A stretch of 7,035 bases of DNA from an uncultured Gammaproteobacteria bacterium (GCA_903889815.1 CAISYX010000123.1:1-7035), one strand, 5' to 3'; positions 1 to 6,011 are shown, numbered from the stretch's first letter. Made by a program: numbers and translations. Notes: generated by a model from the letters alone, not told the origin.

Positions 1-133
1 GGTAAGGAAACATGTCCAGGACGTAATACTTGGGTTTGCTGAAGTCTGCATTTGACACGCTGAAGGTGCTGTGCGCGTCCCAGTACTGCTGCCATCCCGG
101 CTCGAATGCCGAGGGATTGTATTTCTTGCTCAT
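1..133 (-). CDS. leuS: Leucine--tRNA ligase, N-terminal fragment (partial)
   Basis: LeuS is the cytoplasmic class I aminoacyl-tRNA synthetase that charges tRNA-Leu. Only the first 44 codons are present; the gene runs off the left edge. The protein begins MSKKYNPSAFEPGWQQYW and ends in YYVLDMFPY, which matches the LeuS N-terminus: the E-x-x-W-x-x-x-W helix followed by the strand leading into the nucleotide-binding region (usually L-x-M-x-P-Y-P-S-G, containing no HIGH motif yet). The ATG at 133-131 is chosen because it gives the usual LeuS N-terminal length. The Shine-Dalgarno is poor; a GGAA lies about 19 bases upstream of the ATG. The gene diverges from the small hypothetical gene to its right. 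Identification is by motif recognition and is confident despite the short piece. Confidence 0.9.
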   Translation of the reverse strand, partial: MSKKYNPSAFEPGWQQYWDAHSTFSVSNADFSKPKYYVLDMFPY

Positions 134-203
134 GGTTGTTGCCGAGGAATTTCCAGAATCGATGAATCACTTCAATCGGTTGATAAATTTGCAAAAATTG
201 GAT

Positions 204-226
204 GCGGAGGATAAACCACCTCCCGC
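204..226. other. Imperfect inverted repeat upstream of leuS
   Basis: GGAGG (206-210) pairs with CCTCC (219-223) around an 8-base A/T-rich loop. The pairing extends to GCGGAGG/CCTCCCGC if one C is bulged. It sits in the leuS upstream region, about 70 bases from the leuS ATG, so it could form a hairpin in a leuS leader or be an operator. No T-box or known attenuator is expected for leuS in Gammaproteobacteria, so function is unassigned. The rest of 134-298 shows no convincing leuS promoter. Confidence 0.3.
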
Positions 227-298
227 TTTATTACAATTTTGCCGTATGGCTTGTGCGGCACGGCAGAACCCGTACACAACAATATTCTCGCGCCTCCT

Positions 299-326
299 TT
301 GACAAGCCAATCAACAGGTCTAGAAT
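299..326 (+). promoter_or_regulatory. Sigma70-type promoter for the small hypothetical gene
   Basis: TTGACA at 299-304 is a perfect -35 box and TAGAAT at 321-326 is a -10 box with one mismatch, with a 16-base spacer. Transcription would begin near 333, exactly where the first ATG of the following reading frame lies. That favours the in-frame TTG at 393 as the true start, unless the message is leaderless. Prediction by consensus only. Confidence 0.6.
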
Positions 327-392
327 GGCGCCATGTCTCCACTCTTTCAACAGTCTTGCGGACATGCCGAAACAACAACGGACAACACTCAC

Positions 393-683
393 TTGAAGCG
401 CCTGCTGCCTCTGATTACCGCATTCATACTGGCCCTCTACCTGATGGTACCGGCCGACTTTGATTCGCGTGAAGATCCCACTGTGGCCGCAGTCACCGAG
501 CTGCAGGACGATGCTGTCTACAACAACCCCAGACAGGACGACAATGTTCTGGCGCCCACCGAAGTCTCACTCTCGCTGCTGGCCACTGCTGACAGTGAAC
601 TTGAGCCGGAGCGCGTCCAGAGCACATTTTATCGCCCTTCCGTTCCAAATATCCGCGATCCGCCACTCTTCCGCACCATCTGA
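393..683 (+). CDS. Small membrane-anchored or secreted protein of unknown function
   Basis: I do not recognise this 96-residue protein. With the TTG start at 393 it begins MKRLLPLITAF and has a basic n-region followed by a hydrophobic stretch (about residues 4-20), typical of an uncleaved membrane anchor or a signal peptide; no clear A-x-A cleavage site follows. The rest is hydrophilic and acidic up to about residue 75 (several DD, ED and EPE pairs) and then proline-rich, ending in RDPPLFRTI. An ATG at 333 is in the same frame and would add 20 residues ahead of the hydrophobic segment. The upstream promoter predicts transcription starting at about 333, so 393 is preferred, although neither start has a strong ribosome binding site. 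The gene stands alone and diverges from leuS. Likely real because of the promoter and sensible N-terminus, but not certain. Confidence 0.55.
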   Translation: MKRLLPLITAFILALYLMVPADFDSREDPTVAAVTELQDDAVYNNPRQDDNVLAPTEVSLSLLATADSELEPERVQSTFYRPSVPNIRDPPLFRTI

Positions 684-687
684 AGTT

Positions 688-701
688 CTCAGCGTTCTGA
701 G
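688..701. other. Small hairpin just after the hypothetical gene
   Basis: CTCAG (688-692), loop CGTT, CTGAG (697-701) forms a 5-bp stem four bases after the stop codon. No T-run follows, so it is at best a weak transcript-end structure. The remainder of 684-829 holds no gene and no convincing promoter for the CBS gene. Confidence 0.25.
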
Positions 702-829
702 CCCAGTGCATTCCAACGTCGCACGAACAGTGGGACATGTATCTTCTGCCGTGCTGCCCTGTAATTTCGGCCAGCCGCGTGCGCTGCGTTCAGAGCCTTT
801 TACGTCACAGCAGACAGCGGGAGAAAACC

Positions 830-1219
830 ATGCAGACGATACCTCTTTTCTCAGTAAGCAACATCGCTCATCTCGTACAGCTAGAAGAATTTCACGAGCT
901 CACTATTGAGTCGCCCGCGCTCGAGATCTTCACCGATTTCAAGAAGCACATTCCCCTCACGATCGAAGGCTCCGTGCCCGCCGTGGATGTCGAAAACCTG
1001 ATGCGCAAGGCCCACGTGAAAATGAAACTGGTAGTCGACACCAGCAATGAATTCATTGGCACCATCAGCCTGGAAGATCTCGACGAACAACACTTCATGA
1101 TGAAGATTGCCGCAGGCTACGCGCGGCAGGACATTCAGGTCAGCGATCTGATGACGCCCAAAGAGCGCATTCCGAGCTTCGTCGATATTTTCAGTTCTGT
1201 ACGGCGACCGGCAGCGTGA
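830..1219 (+). CDS. Short CBS-domain protein, second CBS motif truncated
   Basis: Cytoplasmic 129-residue protein. Start ATG 830 is chosen because CGGGAG lies 7 bases upstream (818-823); the frame is open upstream to a non-AUG codon at 737, but that extension looks non-coding. Residues about 43-88 form one CBS motif: a PAVDVENLMRKAHVKM helix, a VVD strand, then G77-x-I-S-x-E-D-L84. CBS motifs normally work in pairs (Bateman modules) that bind adenosyl ligands and regulate partners. A second motif seems to begin at residues 101-110 (DIQVSDLMTP), but the protein ends 19 residues later with FSSVRRPAA. Related gammaproteobacterial proteins, as I recall them, continue for roughly another 50-60 residues. 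Other frames downstream do not supply the missing part, and a terminator follows 28 bases after the stop. It is either a naturally short form or a C-terminal deletion. Confidence 0.8.
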   Translation: MQTIPLFSVSNIAHLVQLEEFHELTIESPALEIFTDFKKHIPLTIEGSVPAVDVENLMRKAHVKMKLVVDTSNEFIGTISLEDLDEQHFMMKIAAGYARQDIQVSDLMTPKERIPSFVDIFSSVRRPAA

Positions 1220-1247
1220 GTCACGTCACGTAATGCTGGTTTTTTTG

Positions 1248-1286
1248 CCGGGGCGTGTCACGCAAGAGGCCGCCCCGGATTTTTTT
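1248..1286 (+). terminator. Rho-independent terminator after the CBS gene
   Basis: CCGGGGCG (1248-1255) pairs perfectly with CGCCCCGG (1271-1278) around a 15-base loop, followed by A and seven T (1280-1286). It lies 28 bases after the CBS stop codon. A T-run (1240-1246) also precedes the stem; it would read as A on the minus strand, so this is not a bidirectional terminator. Confidence 0.85.
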
Positions 1287-1716
1287 ATTCGAATGCCACA
1301 GCCTGATAGTGAATGCACATAGTGGGGAGCTCTGGCACCTTGTCGAACTCCATGCGTTCCGTTGCAGTGCCCGACGCCGTTGGCGCTGTCAGAAACATCA
1401 CCCGATTGCGCAGCTCGATGGTACCACTGCCCCAGTCCATTCCCGATGGGACAAATTCCTTCCCGTAAAGACTGAAGAAGCGCACGGGTGACCATTCAAT
1501 AGCCCCCGACTCCGTGATCTGCCCCGTTGAAAACAGGACATGCAGGTCGGGCATGATGCGACACTGATAGGCACGGTTCTGAGCGTCTATCTGTACAAAG
1601 GTAAAGTTCCGCAGATACTTCCAGGTGCCCTGCAACACTGGCTCGGTGCTCTGGGCCAGTGCCCCGGACCACGGCAGCAGCAAAGCGGCCAGCAGGACAT
1701 AGATTGACTTCTTCAC
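1285..1716 (-). CDS. Exported protein of unknown function
   Basis: I do not recognise this 143-residue protein. The GTG start at 1716-1714 is chosen over an ATG at 1767 because AAGGAG (1730-1725) sits 8 bases before it and because it gives a textbook signal peptide: MKKSIYVLLAALLLPWSGALA, likely cut at A21-Q22. The mature part (about 122 residues) opens with GTWKYLRNF and contains YQCRIMPD (Cys52) and PTMCIHYQ (Cys134), which could form a disulfide in the periplasm. The G-x-W near the mature N-terminus and the alternating hydrophobic pattern suggest a small beta-rich, perhaps lipocalin-like, fold, but this is weak. It converges with the CBS gene and diverges from the caspase-like gene, 162 bases away. 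Its TAA stop (1287-1285) overlaps the T-tract of the CBS terminator by two bases. Confidence 0.75.
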   Translation of the reverse strand: MKKSIYVLLAALLLPWSGALAQSTEPVLQGTWKYLRNFTFVQIDAQNRAYQCRIMPDLHVLFSTGQITESGAIEWSPVRFFSLYGKEFVPSGMDWGSGTIELRNRVMFLTAPTASGTATERMEFDKVPELPTMCIHYQAVAFE

Positions 1717-1878
1717 AATGTTGTCTCCTTCAAGGTCTGGTGCCGTATCGATCACACAGGGCGCCATGCTTACCGAGTTGACGATTCAATTCAAGCAGTG
1801 CTCACCCCCTGATCGTGGTTAGACTTGCCCCGGCAGTTCGGCTACGCTCTCGGCAAATACCGCTCAGGATACTCCCCA
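1717..1878. promoter_or_regulatory. Divergent intergenic region between two exported-protein genes
   Basis: This 162-base gap must hold the promoters of both the minus-strand exported protein and the plus-strand caspase-like gene. The two ribosome binding sites can be seen: AAGGAG at 1730-1725 on the minus strand and AGGA at 1866-1869 on the plus strand. I found no pair of -35/-10 boxes good enough to name on either strand. Confidence 0.4.
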
Positions 1879-3195
1879 ATGCGCCCTGTCATGCACAGCC
1901 TCAGTCATCCCAAGTCCAAGTACTCTCGTGCCTTGGCCGGCAGCACCCTGTTCGCGACCTTGCTTTTGACGAGTCTTCCTGCGAGTGCACAGAATGTTGG
2001 GGGCACGCCCTTGTTTGGCGATGTCACGCTGACCTCAGGCTTCACGCCGGATCCGCACGTCATTGCTGTCAATGCCGGAGGCTCCGACAGCGCCGCCGAC
2101 AATGGCGCCAGCTGCACCGGCTACATTGCCGCCGACCAGCCTGATTATCGGGTCAACTACGCCACTGGCTCCTATCCCTTGGGCATCTTCGTGCGTTCCT
2201 CGGCAGACACCACCCTGATTGTCAACGCGCCGGATGGCAGCTGGCACTGCAATGACGACTTCAGCCAGCTTGATGCTTCCAGCCCGGGCATTGTCTTTGA
2301 CTCACCAACTTCGGGTCAGTACGACATCTGGGTGGGAACCTATGGCAGCGACACCGTGGGCTCCGAGGCTCAACTTGTGCTGACCGAACTCGATGCATCG
2401 GGTTGGCAGACAATGGCGCTGCCCACCGCGGAGGTTGATTACACTGCGGCATTGGCCGGGTTCGCGTCAGAGCTTTCTGACCTGTTGCGGGAAGGCGAGA
2501 ACGGCACCGCGCAGCAAGGCACACTGGAAAGCACCGACGCCACTCTGGCAGGTTATGGTTATGCCGACACCTATACGTTCGAAGGACAGACTGGTCAGCT
2601 GGCCATTGTCGATCTGCAGTCGGAGGCCTTCGACACGTACCTGCTGCTACGCTCGCCGGGCGGCGAAGAATTCACCAACGACGACTACGAGGGCAACACT
2701 TCGCGCTCCCTGCTGAACATGGAACTGACTGAGGCGGGCACCTGGGAGATCGTGACATCCAGTTTCATGGGCGAGGAAACCGGCGCCTATACCCTTAACC
2801 TGAACGTTGACACCAGTGGCGCAGCGCTCGCAGACACCGTCTCCCGCAGTGAAACAGGCAGTCTTGCAGCCGGCGACGAAACGCTGGGAAGTGGCGAATA
2901 CCGCGACATCTACGAGATCGAAGGGCGCCCTGGGCAGCAATTGCGCGCTGACCTGCGCTCTGACGATTTCGATACCTTTTTGATTCTCCAGTCGCCCTCG
3001 GGCGAGACTGTCGAGAATGACGATTCAGACTCCACCAGCCGCAGCCTCATCGAGACGGAACTCTCGGAGCTGGGTGCCTACAATGTTGTGGTGACTTCCT
3101 ATGACGTTGGCAGCACAGGGGATTATTCTCTGGAGATCGCCCAGGATGCCGGCGCACCGTCCTCCGCAGCGCCCCCCGGGACGTCATCAGCCTGA
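1879..3195 (+). CDS. Secreted PPC-domain N-terminal part of a caspase-like protein, frameshifted
   Basis: Upstream half of a split gene, 438 residues as it stands. ATG 1879 is chosen because AGGA lies 9 bases upstream; a TTG at 1825 in the same frame has no good site. Residues 1-37 are a signal peptide with a long n-region and hydrophobic FATLLLTSL, likely cut after ASA (37/38), so the protein is exported. Residues about 48-171 form a divergent PPC-like domain with C79 and C124, probably a disulfide, and an NDD motif at N125. Two clearer bacterial pre-peptidase C-terminal (PPC) beta-sandwiches follow, at about 205-311 (TNDDYEGN at 266-273) and 324-422 (ENDD at 379-382); each has the FDTYL/FDTFL and TGAYTL/TGDYSL signatures. 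After residue 422 the frame runs into non-homologous APSSAAPPGTSSA and a TGA at 3193. The adjacent frame continues with a further PPC and a protease, so the stop is best read as the result of a frame change at C6 (3172-3177). Confidence 0.85.
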   Translation: MRPVMHSLSHPKSKYSRALAGSTLFATLLLTSLPASAQNVGGTPLFGDVTLTSGFTPDPHVIAVNAGGSDSAADNGASCTGYIAADQPDYRVNYATGSYPLGIFVRSSADTTLIVNAPDGSWHCNDDFSQLDASSPGIVFDSPTSGQYDIWVGTYGSDTVGSEAQLVLTELDASGWQTMALPTAEVDYTAALAGFASELSDLLREGENGTAQQGTLESTDATLAGYGYADTYTFEGQTGQLAIVDLQSEAFDTYLLLRSPGGEEFTNDDYEGNTSRSLLNMELTEAGTWEIVTSSFMGEETGAYTLNLNVDTSGAALADTVSRSETGSLAAGDETLGSGEYRDIYEIEGRPGQQLRADLRSDDFDTFLILQSPSGETVENDDSDSTSRSLIETELSELGAYNVVVTSYDVGSTGDYSLEIAQDAGAPSSAAPPGTSSA

Positions 3196-3510
3196 TCCTC
3201 GGCGAGAACACCAGCGGCAGCCTCAGCAGCACGGATGTGGTCTCCGAGAGCGGCATGTTCGAGGACGCCTATTCCTTCGCTGGCGAGCAGGGGGACACCT
3301 TGCGCATCAGCGTGCGCTCATCCGAGTTTGACACCTATCTGCGGCTGATCACGCCTGCTGGAGAAGCCATCGAGAACGACGACTTCGAGGGCAATGTCAG
3401 TGAGTCTGCTGTCGAGATCAGCCTGCCGGAATCCGGCCGTTATCGCGTAGTGGTGAGCTCTTACGCCGCCGCCACCGAAGGTGCCTATACCCTGAGTGCC
3501 ACTGCGCTGG
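2491..3510 (+). repeat. Three tandem PPC modules (protein-level repeat) spanning the frameshift
   Basis: Three homologous units, about 2491-2811, 2848-3144 and 3183-3509, each encode the order Y-x-F/I-E-G-x-x-G-x-x, a basic or acidic strand, FDTYL/FDTFL, SPG/SPS/TPAG-E, NDD, then a terminal GAYTL/GDYSL strand. The NDD Asn residues are N267, N380 and N500 in restored numbering, 113 and 120 residues apart. The third unit is in a different frame from the first two. PPC modules of this type occur at the ends of secreted proteases and are thought to act in adhesion, folding or removal on maturation. Confidence 0.7.
3172..3180 (+). other. Frameshift site at a C6 tract
   Basis: The bases are six C (3172-3177) followed by GGG. 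The upstream frame reads GCG CCC CCC GGG ACG and stops at TGA 3193-3195. The downstream homologous frame reads CGG GAC GTC ATC AGC. One extra C would join them into a single 804-codon reading frame; equivalently, a ribosome would need to slip -1. The 0-frame codons CCC CCC preceded by G are only partly slippery (GCC CCC after slipping). I see no strong Shine-Dalgarno 10-14 bases upstream and only weak hairpins downstream. Confidence 0.8.
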
Positions 3511-4292
3511 AGGACGCGCCACTTTACGTGCAGGAAGGCGGCAGCGGACAGATCTACGGCATCTTTGCCGGCATCAGCGACTACCCCGGCTCCGATTCAG
3601 ATCTGAGCTACACCGACCAGGACGCCGTGCGTGCACGCGACGCCCTGATCAACGGCGTTGGCATGGCTCCGGACAATGGCATAACACTGCTCAATGAGCA
3701 GGCCACCATCGGCAACATGCGGGATGCCATCGAACGCATCGCGGCCCGCATTCGTCCCGAAGACACCTTCGTCCTGTTCTACTCGGGACACGGCAGCCGC
3801 GTCGAGCGTAGCAGTGGCCCGACGAGTTCCGATCCCGACGGCATCGACGAGACCATCGAGTTGTATGGCGGCTCCGTGCTGGACGATGAACTCAGTGCGC
3901 TGTTCGACTCGGTCAACGCGGGCACCTCGCTGCTGGTGCTGGATTCCTGTTTCAGTGGCGGCTTCGCGAAGGACATCGTGTCACGACCGGGGCGCATGGG
4001 TCTGTTTTCCTCTGAAGAAGACGTCACCTCTCAGGTTGCTGCCAAGTTTCGCGCTGGGGGCTATCTGTCTGTGTTCTTCGAAGAGGCGCTGCAAGGCTTC
4101 GCGGATTTCGACGAGAACGGCGAGCTGACTGCCCTGGAACTGAGCGAATACCTGCACGATCGCTTTCGCCATGACGTGAAATCGAAAGGTCTGGACGACT
4201 ATGTTCTGACCGGCGGCCCGCAGTCCGGCTATCAGCACCTCGTGGTGGACCGCGGAGGCGTTGGCCCCTACAACGTGCTGTTCAACCACTAA
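3177..4292 (+). CDS. Caspase/metacaspase-like protease (peptidase C14), C-terminal part
   Basis: Downstream half of the split gene. Homology begins at about 3183 with VISLILGENTSG, before any plausible start; the first GTG (3237) and ATG (3255) lie inside a PPC domain and lack ribosome sites, so independent translation is unlikely. Restored numbering counts one added C. Residues 436-544 are a PPC module (NDDFEGN from N500). The caspase-like domain follows at about 557-785. Strand IYGIFAGISDYPG leads to the catalytic His638 in FYSGHGS, and to Cys691 in LVLDSCFSGG, 53 residues later, as in the family. Between them, DPDGIDETI and VLDDELS match the metacaspase type I / orthocaspase pattern; such enzymes usually cut after Arg or Lys and often need calcium. 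Residues 743-754 (DFDENGELTALE) fit an EF-hand loop. All key residues are intact. Without the upstream half the protein would have no signal peptide. A hairpin at 4340-4358 follows. Confidence 0.88.
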   Translation, partial: RDVISLILGENTSGSLSSTDVVSESGMFEDAYSFAGEQGDTLRISVRSSEFDTYLRLITPAGEAIENDDFEGNVSESAVEISLPESGRYRVVVSSYAAATEGAYTLSATALEDAPLYVQEGGSGQIYGIFAGISDYPGSDSDLSYTDQDAVRARDALINGVGMAPDNGITLLNEQATIGNMRDAIERIAARIRPEDTFVLFYSGHGSRVERSSGPTSSDPDGIDETIELYGGSVLDDELSALFDSVNAGTSLLVLDSCFSGGFAKDIVSRPGRMGLFSSEEDVTSQVAAKFRAGGYLSVFFEEALQGFADFDENGELTALELSEYLHDRFRHDVKSKGLDDYVLTGGPQSGYQHLVVDRGGVGPYNVLFNH

Positions 4293-4339
4293 CGACGATG
4301 ACGGATATCCGGGAGCGCCCGCTTGTCGACTTCATGGAC

Positions 4340-4358
4340 CTTCTGCTGTACGCAGAAG
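4340..4358. terminator. Possible weak terminator hairpin between converging genes
   Basis: CTTCTGC (4340-4346) pairs with GCAGAAG (4352-4358) around a 5-base loop, between the caspase-like gene stop (4292) and the glpD stop (4419). Neither side carries a T-run, so factor-independent termination is doubtful. Its place between converging genes is the main argument. Nothing else is seen in 4293-4418 apart from a 10-base palindrome, CGGATATCCG. Confidence 0.3.
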
Positions 4359-4418
4359 AATGTGAATGACCTTCACGGACATGCGACGGGCGATCTGAGC
4401 AAGAAGGCCACTGGCTGA

Positions 4419-5906
4419 TCACGCCTTGTGGGCTTCCAGCCAGGCCGCAAGCCTTGCCTCTTGCTGTGCCGAAAAACGCAGTCCCAGCTTGCTGCGGCGC
4501 CAGAGAATGTCCTCCGCGCTGTGCGCCCACTCCTGCGTGCACAAGTACTCCACTTCTCTTGCATACAGCCCTGCCCCGAAGTCTTCGCCCATATCCTTCA
4601 TGCACGTTGCTCCGCCGACAAGTTGATGGGTTCGCGTGCCATAGTGGGCGACCCATCGCTCCAGCATTGCGGTCGCTATCCACGGGTAGTTGTCCTGAAG
4701 GGACCTCAGCAGCTGCGGCTGATTGAGAAAGTCGCCGCCTGGCAACGGAGCCTGAGCAGTCCACCGCCCGGGCAACTGAGGAAAAATCTGCCGCAATTTC
4801 TCCATGGCGCTTTCCGCCAGACGCCTGTAGGTTGTGATCTTGCCGCCATAGACAGTCAGCAGCGGCGCACCTTGCGTGTCCAGGGTCAGCGTGTAGTCGC
4901 GGGACACCTTGGCGGCATTTTCTTCTTCACTCGCCAGCAACGGTCGCACGCCGGCAAAATGGTGCACGATATCTGCCTCGCTGACCTTGGTTTTGAAACA
5001 CTCGTTCGAGATCCCCAGTAGATATTCGATCTCCGCCTTCGATATCGAAGCGTCTGCGGGATCTCCGACATAGTCTTCGTCTGTCGTGCCTATCAAGGAA
5101 AAATCCTGCTCGTACGGAATCACGAAAACAACGCGGCCGTCGCTGTTCTGCAGAAGAAATGCCTCGGGCCGCGCATGCAGGCGGGGAACGACGATATGGC
5201 AGCCTTTCACGAGGCGCACGCCTTCATGGGCGCGAGTGGGCAACACCGCGCGACCTGCGCGGTCGACCCAGGGGCCAGAGGCATTGACCAAGGCGCGGGC
5301 ACGCAATTCTGTTTCCGCTCCTGTCAGGTTGCAACGCATCAAAAGATACCAGAGGCCATCCACTTCCCGAGCAGCAACACACTCCGTATTCACCAGGATG
5401 CAGGCGACCTTTTCACGCGCCTGCATAGCCAGCAACACTACCAGGCGCGCGTCATCCACCCAGGCATCGGAATATTCAAAGCCATCGTGCAGGCTGTCCA
5501 CGAGCGGACTGTCGGGCCCGAACTGCAGACTGCACGAGGCGGGCAGCGTGACTCGTCGACTGAGGGAGTCGTACAGGAACAGACCTGCACGAATCATCCA
5601 GCGTGGCCGCAAATGCGGACGGTGTGGCAGACGGAAACGCATAGGAGTAATGATGTGAGGGGCATTGCGCAACAGCACCTCGCGCTCGGACAGAGCCTCA
5701 CGCACCAGCCGGAATTCATAGTTCTCCAGGTAGCGCAGACCGCCATGAATGAGTTTGGTACTGGCAGAAGAAGTCGCTGAGGCAAGATCCCGTTTCTCGC
5801 ACAGCACGACATCGAGCCCGCGCCCTGCAGCATCTGCTGCGATGCCAACACCGTTGATGCCACCTCCAATGACCAGCAGATCGTGAATTGTGGAAGTCGG
5901 AATCAT
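4419..5906 (-). CDS. glpD: Aerobic glycerol-3-phosphate dehydrogenase
   Basis: FAD enzyme on the inner face of the cytoplasmic membrane. It oxidises sn-glycerol-3-phosphate to dihydroxyacetone phosphate and passes electrons to the quinone pool. The 495 residues match the usual length (about 500). The ATG at 5906 gives MIPTSTIHDLLVIGGG; upstream in-frame codons would add 88 residues of non-homologous sequence overlapping glpK, so they are rejected. The dinucleotide-binding loop G14-G-G16-I-N-G19 is followed by the GlpD signature at residues 43-61 (SATSSASTKLIHGGLRYLE). DGFEYSDAWVDDARL is the mid-domain motif, and YGGKITTYRRLAE begins at Y353. The region after about residue 385 is the DAO C-terminal domain ending in LAAWLEAHKA. 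It is intact and diverges from glpK. Its ribosome site is weak (AAGG about 13 bases upstream). It converges with the caspase-like gene. Confidence 0.97.
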   Translation of the reverse strand: MIPTSTIHDLLVIGGGINGVGIAADAAGRGLDVVLCEKRDLASATSSASTKLIHGGLRYLENYEFRLVREALSEREVLLRNAPHIITPMRFRLPHRPHLRPRWMIRAGLFLYDSLSRRVTLPASCSLQFGPDSPLVDSLHDGFEYSDAWVDDARLVVLLAMQAREKVACILVNTECVAAREVDGLWYLLMRCNLTGAETELRARALVNASGPWVDRAGRAVLPTRAHEGVRLVKGCHIVVPRLHARPEAFLLQNSDGRVVFVIPYEQDFSLIGTTDEDYVGDPADASISKAEIEYLLGISNECFKTKVSEADIVHHFAGVRPLLASEEENAAKVSRDYTLTLDTQGAPLLTVYGGKITTYRRLAESAMEKLRQIFPQLPGRWTAQAPLPGGDFLNQPQLLRSLQDNYPWIATAMLERWVAHYGTRTHQLVGGATCMKDMGEDFGAGLYAREVEYLCTQEWAHSAEDILWRRSKLGLRFSAQQEARLAAWLEAHKA

Positions 5907-6011
5907 GGGGGTACTATAGCCTTCTATTGCACAAGGGAGCGATGACATGTGTCCCATTATCATACGCAAGCTGCCAGGCGCTGGCCTACCCGGGAATCGG
6001 ATAAATCTGTG
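5907..6011. promoter_or_regulatory. Shared glpD/glpK divergent control region
   Basis: Only 105 bases separate the two start codons, so both promoters and any regulator sites should lie here. On the minus strand GATAAT (about 5964-5959) could be a glpD -10 box, and the same A/T-rich patch reads TATCAT (5958-5963) towards glpK; neither has a convincing -35 partner. No match to the E. coli GlpR operator consensus is obvious. For glpK, GGAT about 10 bases before the ATG is the likely ribosome binding site. Confidence 0.5.
5973..5985. promoter_or_regulatory. Palindrome in the glpD/glpK region, possible operator
   Basis: GCCAG-GCG-CTGGC is a 5-bp inverted repeat with a 3-base centre, 27 bases before the glpK ATG. 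It could be a regulator half-site pair or a small leader hairpin. It does not resemble the classical GlpR site, so assignment is speculative. Confidence 0.3.

Noticed and set aside
30..302. 90-residue plus-strand ORF opposite the leuS start
   Set aside because: Antisense to recognisable leuS codons, with a TTG start, no ribosome site and no sensible protein features.
460..909. 149-residue plus-strand ORF overlapping the hypothetical and CBS genes
   Set aside because: Out of frame with both better-supported genes; Ser/Arg/His-rich composition typical of a shadow frame.
1220..1350. Missing CBS C-terminus encoded in another frame downstream
   Set aside because: Reading the other two frames after 1190 gives no CBS-like residues before a stop or the terminator.
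1825..1878. Upstream TTG start extending the PPC protein by 18 residues
   Set aside because: No ribosome site; ATG 1879 has AGGA at good spacing and gives a more normal signal peptide.
4297..4311. CGGATATCCG palindrome after the caspase-like gene as a regulatory site
   Set aside because: A short 10-base palindrome in an intergenic space between converging genes; expected by chance and not placed for regulation.
4282..4764. 160-residue minus-strand ORF at the 3' end of glpD
   Set aside because: Lies in another frame of clear glpD coding sequence; low-complexity Ser/Arg/Gly composition.
4428..5780. Several long plus-strand ORFs antisense to glpD (4428-5021, 5086-5658, 5175-5780)
   Set aside because: GlpD motifs are continuous across the whole region; these are shadows of a GC-rich gene.
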